From: an uncultured bacterium
GTDB taxonomy: Bacteria > Planctomycetota > UBA1135 > GCA-002686595
Length of the DNA: 7,247 bases
Assembly: GCA_902826945.1 (NCBI GenBank)
Contig: CADEGS010000224.1
Span: forward strand, 1 to 7,247
Reading direction: 5' to 3'
The translations under genes and the position numbers were made by a program. This document shows, one piece after another, positions 1 to 4,956 of the stretch. The notes under the pieces were generated by a model. It saw only the letters and a program-made list of their open reading frames with translations. It did no database searches and was not told the DNA's origin. How positions within the stretch are numbered: the stretch's first letter is position 1; the number at the start of each line of letters is the position of its first letter.

Positions 1-86
1 CCGACGAGCGCGCCGGCGAGCAGCCCGAAGAGGATCTTCGTGTGCAGCGGTCGGCGTGGTGCGGGCGCGGTCATGCTCGCGGGCAT
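1..86 (-). CDS. Partial N-terminus of a probable dicarboxylate/amino acid:cation symporter (DAACS family)
   Basis: Only the first 28 complete codons lie in the window; the gene continues past the left edge. Reading the minus strand from the ATG at 86-84 gives MPASMTAPAPRRPLHTKILF followed by GLLAGALV. The stretch PLHTKILFGLLAGALVG, a basic/polar lead into a Gly/Ala/Leu-rich first membrane helix, is typical of the start of glutamate/aspartate/C4-dicarboxylate:cation symporters (GltP/DctA type), which often begin with something like LxTKILIGLxLG. These are inner-membrane secondary transporters driven by sodium or protons. A second in-frame ATG lies at 74-72. The upstream one is preceded by a purine-rich GGGGGAG on the minus strand (106-100), 13 bases away, so I favour it only slightly. 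The gene is divergent from the sulfate transport cluster and has no obvious functional link to it. The family call rests on about 17 residues, so other membrane transporters are possible. Confidence 0.55.
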   Translation of the reverse strand, partial: MPASMTAPAPRRPLHTKILFGLLAGALV

Positions 87-292
87 CGTACTGCGAGCGC
101 TCCCCCGAGTCGTGCCGCAGGACGCGGTTCGCCGGCCCGAAGCCCGCCTCGCCCTGCAGCGGGCGCCGCTCGCTCGCCGTCGGCGGTGACGCTTCCTGTC
201 ACCGCCGCGCGACCCCGAATCGACCGACGGGACCCGCACGGCGGGCTACGTTGCCCTTGTCGCCCCCTGCGCCGGGAGGCGCCGAGACGACC
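87..292. promoter_or_regulatory. Divergent intergenic region between the symporter and the sulfate transport operon
   Basis: This 206-base spacer separates two genes transcribed away from each other, so promoters for both should lie here. The clearest structure is the perfect inverted repeat at 181-207, listed separately. A weak -10-like TACGTT occurs at 247-252 on the plus strand, but I see no good TTGACA-like box at the right distance. On the minus strand a TACGAT lies at 90-85, just inside the favoured symporter start. The plus-strand start at 293 is preceded by GGGAGG at 274-279, 13 bases upstream, a longer spacing than usual. No small gene is convincing here. Confidence 0.5.
181..207. 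repeat. Perfect 10-bp inverted repeat, candidate operator
   Basis: The left arm CGGCGGTGAC (181-190) and right arm GTCACCGCCG (198-207) are exact reverse complements separated by the 7-base spacer GCTTCCT. The next outer pair (T180 and C208) does not match. It sits between two divergent genes, about 85 bases upstream of the cysA-type start, and no T-run follows it on either strand. A dyad operator for a dimeric regulator is therefore more plausible than an intrinsic terminator. It could also fold as an RNA hairpin if transcription starts upstream of it. The binding protein cannot be named from the sequence. Confidence 0.45.
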
Positions 293-2092
293 ATGTCGAT
301 CGAGATCGAGCACGTCGGGAAGCGCTACGGGCCCGTCGCCGTCGTCGACGACGTCTCGCTCTCGATCGCGACCGGCGAGCTGTTCGTGCTGCTCGGGCCG
401 AGCGGCAGCGGCAAGAGCACCCTCCTGCGCCTGATCGCCGGCCTGGCCGAGCCCGACACGGGCACGGTGCGCCTGCACGGCCGCGACGTGACGCGCGTCG
501 ATCCGCGCGAGCGCGGGATCGGCTTCGTGTTCCAGCACTACGGCCTGTTCCGCCACATGAGCGTCGCGGACAACGTCGAGTTCGCGCTGCGCGTGCGGCG
601 CGTGCCACGGGCCCGCCGGCGCGAGCGCCGGGCGGAGCTCCTGGCGCTGGTCGGGCTGTCGGGGCTGGACGACCGCACGCCGGGCCAGCTCTCCGGCGGC
701 CAGCAGCAGCGCGTGGCGCTGGCGCGCGCGCTCGCGCACGAGCCCTCCGTGCTGCTCCTGGACGAGCCGTTCGGCGCGCTCGATGCCCGCATCCGCCTCG
801 AGCTGCGCCGCGCGCTGCGCTCGATCCAGCGCGAGCTCGGGCTGACGGCGGTGTTCGTCACGCACGACCAGGAGGAGGCCTTCGAGCTCGCGGATCGCGT
901 CGCCGTGCTGCGCGACGGTCGCCTGCTGGAGGTCGGCCAGCCGCAGGAGCTCTACCAGCGCCCGCGCTCGCCCTTCGTCGCCACGTTCCTCGGAGCGGGG
1001 AACCTGCTCGTGGGCGAGTCGTCCGCGCGCTCGGTGCGGCTGGGGTCGCTCGAGCTGCCGCTGGCGACCGAGGTCACCCTGGGCCGCACCCCGCGGCGCG
1101 TGCAGGTGCTCTTCCGCCCCGAGGACGTCGAGGTCCACGGGCACGTCCGGGACGGCCAGGCGACGCTCGGCCGGGCACGCGTCGATGCCTCCTGGGCGCT
1201 GGGCGGGTTCGAGCGCCTGCGGCTGCGCTTGCCGCCGCTCCCCGGCGTGCGCGCCGTGGCGCCGCCCCAGCCCTTCGGCGGCGAGGCGCTGCTGCTCGAC
1301 GCCCTGCGCCCGCAGCACGAGACGGCGCGGCTGCCGCTGGCGGCGGGCGACGAGGCCTGGGTCAGCGTGCGGCGCTTCCACGTGCTGGCGCCCGCGCACC
1401 TGCGCTTGCTGGTGGACGCCGGGCAGTCGCCGGGCGCCTGCGCGGCGCGCGAGCTCGGTGGTGCGCTCGCGCAGCGCCTCGAGGGGCACGTCGCCACGCT
1501 CGCGAGCGGCGCCGGCGTCGGGCGCCTGGGACGCCTCGATCCGGCGGACTTCGAGCTGGGCGGCGAGACGGAGAACGCCGAGGAGGGCTTCGACCTGCTG
1601 GTGCTCGGCCTCGGGGGCGAGGAGCGGCCCGGCGCCGACCTGCGCTGGCTGCTCCAGGTGCGCCACCACCTGCTGCTGGTGCCGGGGCCGGCGCGCTTGC
1701 CGGCGCGCGTGCTCGTGTGCGCGAGCGCCAGCGAGCACGGCAAGGCGGACGTGCGCTTCGCGGAGCGTCTGGCGTGGCAGCTCGGCGCCTCGGCCACCGT
1801 GCTGACCGTGCTCCCGCGGGAGGCCGACGCGCGCGTCCCGCCGCACGTCGAGCGCTTCCTCGCCGCCTCGGCGCAGGCGCTCGCCGCGCGCGGCGTGGTG
1901 GCGCGGACCCTCGTGCGCCGCGGCGCGCCGCAGCGCGAGATCCTGGCCGAGCTCGAGCACGGCGACCACGACCTGATCGTCCTGGGCGGCCCGCACCGCG
2001 GGCCGGCGGGCGGGGTCGAGACGAAGAGCGGGCTCGTGCAGCGCTTCCTCGAGCAACCGCCGCCGTGTCCCTTCCTCCTCGTCCGGCGCTGA
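293..2092 (+). CDS. cysA: Sulfate/thiosulfate ABC transporter ATPase (CysA-type) fused to a C-terminal Usp-like region
   Basis: A 599-residue protein. Residues 1 to about 240 form a CysA-family ABC ATPase: Walker A GPSGSGKST (35-43), Q-loop Gln81 within GFVFQHYGLFRHMSV (a CysA hallmark), signature LSGGQQQR (133-140), Walker B VLLLDEP (153-159), D-loop near ALDA (162-165) and switch His191. A TOBE-like region follows (about 265-365, with LFRPEDVEV). It energises sulfate/thiosulfate import at the cytoplasmic face of CysT-CysW. Ordinary CysA proteins end near residue 360; here about 235 more residues follow. Residues 470-599 resemble a Usp domain (ARVLVCASASEHG, then RRGAPQREILAELEHGDHDLIVLGG and CPFLLV). 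Residues 368-465 look like a shorter, diverged first copy, less certain. The nucleotide motif of the second copy is degraded. The start at 293 is chosen because MSIEIEHVGKRYG matches the family start; an in-frame ATG at 56 would add 79 low-complexity residues and overlap the divergent gene. The gene leads the cluster, whereas cysA usually comes after the permeases. Confidence 0.93.
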   Translation: MSIEIEHVGKRYGPVAVVDDVSLSIATGELFVLLGPSGSGKSTLLRLIAGLAEPDTGTVRLHGRDVTRVDPRERGIGFVFQHYGLFRHMSVADNVEFALRVRRVPRARRRERRAELLALVGLSGLDDRTPGQLSGGQQQRVALARALAHEPSVLLLDEPFGALDARIRLELRRALRSIQRELGLTAVFVTHDQEEAFELADRVAVLRDGRLLEVGQPQELYQRPRSPFVATFLGAGNLLVGESSARSVRLGSLELPLATEVTLGRTPRRVQVLFRPEDVEVHGHVRDGQATLGRARVDASWALGGFERLRLRLPPLPGVRAVAPPQPFGGEALLLDALRPQHETARLPLAAGDEAWVSVRRFHVLAPAHLRLLVDAGQSPGACAARELGGALAQRLEGHVATLASGAGVGRLGRLDPADFELGGETENAEEGFDLLVLGLGGEERPGADLRWLLQVRHHLLLVPGPARLPARVLVCASASEHGKADVRFAERLAWQLGASATVLTVLPREADARVPPHVERFLAASAQALAARGVVARTLVRRGAPQREILAELEHGDHDLIVLGGPHRGPAGGVETKSGLVQRFLEQPPPCPFLLVRR

Positions 2093-2101
2093 GGCCGGAC
2101 G
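2080..2101 (+). repeat. 8-bp inverted repeat over the cysA stop codon
   Basis: CGTCCGGC (2080-2087) and GCCGGACG (2094-2101) are perfect complements around a 6-base loop that contains most of the TGA stop (2090-2092). The RNA could form a strong GC stem just before the sbp ribosome binding site at 2122-2126. The C-rich tract that follows has no run of T, so it is not a standard intrinsic terminator. It may stabilise the sbp transcript or partly reduce read-through, or be a chance product of high GC. Confidence 0.35.
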
Positions 2102-2131
2102 CCCCCCGACCCTCCACCCACGGAGGCCCCG

Positions 2132-3178
2132 ATGACCCTCCCCTCGATCCTCGTCGCCCCGCTCCTCTTGCTCGGCGGCGGGAGCGCACGCTCCGTCACG
2201 ATCCTGAACGTGTCCTACGACCCCACGCGCGAGCTCTACAAGGAGTACGACGCCGCCTTCGCCGCCGAGTGGCAGGCGCGCACCGGCGAGCGCGTCACCG
2301 TGCGCCAGTCGCACGGCGGCTCCGGCAAGCAGGCGCGCGCCGTCCTCGACGGCCTGGAGGCCGACGTGGTCACGCTCGCGCTGGCCAGCGACATCGACGC
2401 GCTGCACGACCAGGGCGACCTGCTGCCCGCCGACTGGCAGTCGCGCCTGCCGCACAACAGCTGCCCGTACACCTCGACGATCGTGTTCCTGGTGCGGGCC
2501 GGCAACCCGAAGGGGATCCGCGACTGGGGCGACCTTGTGCGCCCGGGAGTCGAGGTCGTGACGCCCAACCCCAAGACCTCCGGCGGCGCGCGCTGGAGCT
2601 ACCTCGCGGCATGGGGCTGGAAGCTGGCCGCCGAGCTGGGCGGGCCGGAGGCGCTCGCGGACCCGCGCTCGCGGCCGGGGTTCGAGGCCGCCGACCGCGC
2701 GGCGCACGCGTTCGTGCGCGAGCTCTACCGGCACGTGCCGGTGCTCGACTCCGGAGCGCGCGCCGCGACGAACACGTTCGTCAAGAGCGGCATCGGCGAC
2801 GTCCTCCTGGCCTGGGAGAACGAGGCCATGCTCGCCGTCCGGGAGCTCGGCAAGGGCGAGCTCGAGGTGGTCGTGCCCTCGCTCAGCATCCAGGCCGAGC
2901 CGCCGGTGGCGCTGGTCGACAAGGTGGCGGAGCGCCGCGGCACGCGCGCCGTCGCGCAGGCCTACCTCGAGTTCCTCTTCAGCGAGAAGGGCCAGGAGAT
3001 CGCGGCCCGGCACCACTACCGCCCGCGGCTCGAGGCCGTCGCCCGGCGCCACGCGGCGAGCTTCCCCGAGGCGCGCCTGTTCACGGTCGACGCGGCCTTC
3101 GGCGGCTGGCGCGCGGTGCAGGCGCGTCACTTCGCCGATGGCGGGGTGTTCGACTCGTTCTACCGGGCGGACAGGTAG
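2132..3178 (+). CDS. sbp: Periplasmic sulfate/thiosulfate-binding protein (Sbp/CysP family)
   Basis: A 348-residue solute-binding protein that captures sulfate (or thiosulfate) and delivers it to CysT-CysW. It follows E. coli Sbp closely along its length. Recognisable blocks are [15 protein letters not shown] (26-40), [10 protein letters not shown] (59-68), [10 protein letters not shown] (77-86), [16 protein letters not shown] (112-127), [12 protein letters not shown] (144-155), [14 protein letters not shown] (204-217), [12 protein letters not shown] (221-232) and a C-terminal [16 protein letters not shown] (323-338). These include the Ser/Gly-rich loops known in this family to bind the oxyanion by backbone hydrogen bonds. 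Residues 1 to about 20 form a hydrophobic signal ([14 protein letters not shown]), but the n-region before it has no Lys or Arg. The ATG is well supported: GGAGG at 2122-2126 lies 5 bases upstream, and no other in-frame start exists in the 39-base gap after cysA. Sulfate versus thiosulfate preference cannot be decided by eye. Confidence 0.95.
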   Translation: MTLPSILVAPLLLLGGGSARSVTILNVSYDPTRELYKEYDAAFAAEWQARTGERVTVRQSHGGSGKQARAVLDGLEADVVTLALASDIDALHDQGDLLPADWQSRLPHNSCPYTSTIVFLVRAGNPKGIRDWGDLVRPGVEVVTPNPKTSGGARWSYLAAWGWKLAAELGGPEALADPRSRPGFEAADRAAHAFVRELYRHVPVLDSGARAATNTFVKSGIGDVLLAWENEAMLAVRELGKGELEVVVPSLSIQAEPPVALVDKVAERRGTRAVAQAYLEFLFSEKGQEIAARHHYRPRLEAVARRHAASFPEARLFTVDAAFGGWRAVQARHFADGGVFDSFYRADR

Positions 3179-3193
3179 CGCGCGGAGCCGGCC

Positions 3194-4027
3194 ATGCGCG
3201 CGCGCAGCCACAGCGTCCTGCCGGGCTTCGGGCTCACGCTGGGCCTGACGCTGGCCTGGCTCGGCACGCTCGTGCTCTTGCCCCTGACGGCGCTCGTGCT
3301 GCGCGCCGCGGGGTCGGGCTGGGGCGGCTTCTGGGAGCACGTGAGCGAGCCGCGCGCGCGGGCCGCCTTCGCCCTGAGCGTCGGCGCGGCGCTGGTCGCC
3401 ACCGCGGTCGACGCGCTGCTCGGATTCCTCGTGGCCTGGGTGCTCGTGCGCTACCGCTTCCCCGGGCGCAGGCTGCTCGACGCGCTCGTCGACCTGCCCT
3501 TCGCGCTGCCGACCGCCGTCTCCGGCATCGCGCTGGCGACCCTGCTCTCGCGCCAGGGATGGATCGGCCGCCATCTGGAGCCGCTCGGCGTGCGCGTCGC
3601 CTACACGCGAGCGGGGATCGTCGTCGCGCTCGTGTTCATCGGCCTGCCGTTCCTCGTGCGCACGCTGCAGCCCGCGCTGGAGGAGCTCTCGAGCGAGAGC
3701 GAGGAGGCCGCCGCCACGCTCGGCGCGGGCCGCTGGCGGACCTTCCGCTCGGTGCTCTTGCCGCCGCTCTTGCCGCCGCTCCTGACCGGCTCCACGCTGG
3801 CCTTCGCGCGCGCGCTCGGCGAGTACGGCTCGGTCGTCTTCGTGGCGGGCAACTTGCCGGGGCGCACCGAGATCGTCCCGCTCCTGATCCTGATCGAGCT
3901 CGAGGAGTACGACTACGCCGGAGCCACCGCGCTGGGCGCGGGGATGCTCGCGCTCTCTTTCGCGATGCTCGTCGCGATCCAGCTGCTGCAGGCATGGAGC
4001 GGCCGCCGCGCGGCGGCCGGCACCTGA
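3194..4027 (+). CDS. cysT: Sulfate/thiosulfate ABC transporter permease CysT (CysU)
   Basis: A 277-residue inner-membrane permease of the usual length, with about six hydrophobic segments near residues 14-38, 59-85, 97-119, 139-160, 193-217 and 244-266. The ATPase-contacting EAA loop is EEAAATLGAGRWRTFRSVLL (170-189). CysT-specific blocks include DLPFALPTAVSGIALATL (100-117), the TGSTLAFARALGEYGSVVFV region (198-217) and AGNLPGRTEIVPLLILIELE (218-237) followed by EYDY. The last corresponds to the SGNxPxxTE...L.EFDY region of E. coli CysT. It pairs with CysW to form the translocation pore fed by Sbp and driven by the CysA-type ATPase. The start is supported by GGAG at 3184-3187, 6 bases upstream, and by a basic N-terminus (MRARS). 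It begins 15 bases after sbp and ends 2 bases before cysW. Confidence 0.94.
   Translation: MRARSHSVLPGFGLTLGLTLAWLGTLVLLPLTALVLRAAGSGWGGFWEHVSEPRARAAFALSVGAALVATAVDALLGFLVAWVLVRYRFPGRRLLDALVDLPFALPTAVSGIALATLLSRQGWIGRHLEPLGVRVAYTRAGIVVALVFIGLPFLVRTLQPALEELSSESEEAAATLGAGRWRTFRSVLLPPLLPPLLTGSTLAFARALGEYGSVVFVAGNLPGRTEIVPLLILIELEEYDYAGATALGAGMLALSFAMLVAIQLLQAWSGRRAAAGT
4000..4019 (+). repeat. Perfect 20-bp palindrome at the cysT/cysW junction
   Basis: The half-site CGGCCGCCGC (4000-4009) is followed directly by its exact reverse complement (4010-4019). As RNA it would fold into an 8-bp stem with a GCGC loop, ending 10 bases before the cysW ATG. It lies in the last codons of cysT (Ser-Gly-Arg-Arg-Ala-Ala-Ala-Gly) and has no following T-run. 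It occupies the place where a cysW ribosome binding site would be expected. Confidence 0.4.
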
Positions 4028-4029
4028 CC

Positions 4030-4944
4030 ATGGGCGGGCTCCTCGGCCGCGCGCGGCCGCGCGCGCGCGCGGCGGCACCGCACCTCGCCGCCCGCCCGGC
4101 CTGCGCCGATCCCGCAGCGGTGCGCCTGCTGCTGATCGGGCTCGCCGTGGCCGCCCTGGGCCTGCTGCTCCTCGTGCCGCTGGCGTTCGTCTTCGCGGGA
4201 GCGCTCTCGGAGGGCTGGCGCGCCTACGCCGCGGCGCTGGCAGAGCCCGACACGCTGGCCGCCCTGCGCCTGACGCTGCTCGTCGCGGCCGTCGCCGTCC
4301 CGCTCAACACGGTCTTCGGCGTGTGCGCGGCGTGGGCCATCGGCAAGTTCCGCTTCCGCGGCAGGGGGCTCCTGCTCGCCTGGATCGACGTGCCCTTCGC
4401 GATCTCGCCCGTCGTGGCCGGCCTGCTGCTCGTGCTGGTCTTCGGCCGCCAGGGCTGGCTCGGCCCGTGGCTCGCCGCGCACGACGTGCAGGTCGTGTTC
4501 GCCGTGCCGGGGATCGTGCTGGCGACGCTGCTCGTCACGTTCCCGTTCGTGGCGCGCGAGCTGGTGCCGCTGATGGAGGCGCAGGGGAACGGCGAGGAGG
4601 AGGCCGCGCGCCTGCTCGGCGCCAGCGGCTGGCAGATCTTCCGCCGCGTGACACTGCCCAACGTGCGCTGGGGTCTCCTGTACGGCGTCATCCTGTGCAA
4701 CGCACGGGCGATGGGGGAGTTCGGCGCGGTGTCGGTCGTGTCCGGACACGTGCGCGGCGAGACGAACACGCTGCCGCTGCAGGTCGAGATCCTCTACGGC
4801 GAGTACGCCTTCGCGGCCGCCTTCGCCGTCTCCTCGCTGCTGACGCTGCTGGCGCTCGTGACGCTCGTGGCCAAGGCCCTGGTCGAGCGGCGCGGGGCAG
4901 GGCGCGAGGCCCGGGCGGCGCGGGGAGAGCACGCCGCCCACTAG
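4030..4944 (+). CDS. cysW: Sulfate/thiosulfate ABC transporter permease CysW
   Basis: A 304-residue inner-membrane permease. After an Arg/Ala-rich cytoplasmic lead of about 30 residues come hydrophobic segments near 32-58, 78-104, 115-139, 157-180, 212-236 and 259-282. The EAA loop is EEEAARLLGASGWQIFRRVT (189-208). The CysW signature is clear: ARAMGEFGAVSVVSGHVRGE (225-244) then TNTLPLQVEILYGEYAFAAA, matching the SGxIRGETxTLPLQVE region of E. coli CysW. IDVPFAISPVVAGL (119-132) is also typical. It forms the pore with CysT. The start is the least certain in the window: the ATG at 4030 has no clear Shine-Dalgarno sequence and lies 2 bases after the cysT stop, suggesting translational coupling. 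An in-frame ATG at 3994 would overlap cysT, and a GTG at 4120 would remove the Arg/Ala-rich lead. The C-terminal tail (about 284-304) is rich in Arg/Ala. Confidence 0.93.
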   Translation: MGGLLGRARPRARAAAPHLAARPACADPAAVRLLLIGLAVAALGLLLLVPLAFVFAGALSEGWRAYAAALAEPDTLAALRLTLLVAAVAVPLNTVFGVCAAWAIGKFRFRGRGLLLAWIDVPFAISPVVAGLLLVLVFGRQGWLGPWLAAHDVQVVFAVPGIVLATLLVTFPFVARELVPLMEAQGNGEEEAARLLGASGWQIFRRVTLPNVRWGLLYGVILCNARAMGEFGAVSVVSGHVRGETNTLPLQVEILYGEYAFAAAFAVSSLLTLLALVTLVAKALVERRGAGREARAARGEHAAH

Positions 4945-4947
4945 AAT
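4942..4947 (+). promoter_or_regulatory. Possible -10 element (TAGAAT) just upstream of the histidine kinase
   Basis: TAGAAT matches the TATAAT consensus at five of six positions and stands out in a sequence with very few A/T-rich hexamers. It overlaps the cysW stop codon (TAG, 4942-4944) and ends 9 bases before the kinase GTG, so a transcript from it would be nearly leaderless. No TTGACA-like -35 box is visible at the proper distance. Part of the match is forced by the stop codon, so this is weak. Confidence 0.2.
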
Positions 4948-4956
4948 CGTGGCCGC

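Noticed and set aside
181..207. Intrinsic terminator or CRP/FNR-type site at the intergenic dyad
   Set aside because: No T-run follows on either strand and both flanking genes point away, so termination makes little sense. The GGTGA and TCACC half-sites are 9 bases apart rather than the 6 of a CRP site.
56..292. N-terminal extension of the CysA-type protein from an in-frame ATG at 56
   Set aside because: The 79 added residues are low-complexity and unlike any CysA. The extension would overlap the divergent gene's start and cover the intergenic dyad, whereas MSIEIEHVGKRYG at 293 matches the family N-terminus.
3754..3777. Exact tandem duplication of the 12-mer GCTCTTGCCGCC in cysT, coding for a repeated Leu-Leu-Pro-Pro
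   Set aside because: The stretch has the same length as the corresponding LP...P.LLTG segment of E. coli CysT, so it is not an expansion; codon bias explains the DNA repeat.
71..4078. A 1335-codon open frame on the minus strand
   Set aside because: It lies opposite four well-identified plus-strand genes. Its product is Arg/Ala/Glu/Gln-rich low-complexity sequence with no recognisable domain, as expected for an antisense frame in very GC-rich coding DNA.
2132..4944. Molybdate (ModABC) or phosphate (PstSCAB) transporter identity
   Set aside because: The binding protein matches Sbp blocks throughout, and the two distinct permeases carry CysT- and CysW-specific signatures; ModB is a single permease and PstS lacks the [10 protein letters not shown] and [12 protein letters not shown] motifs.
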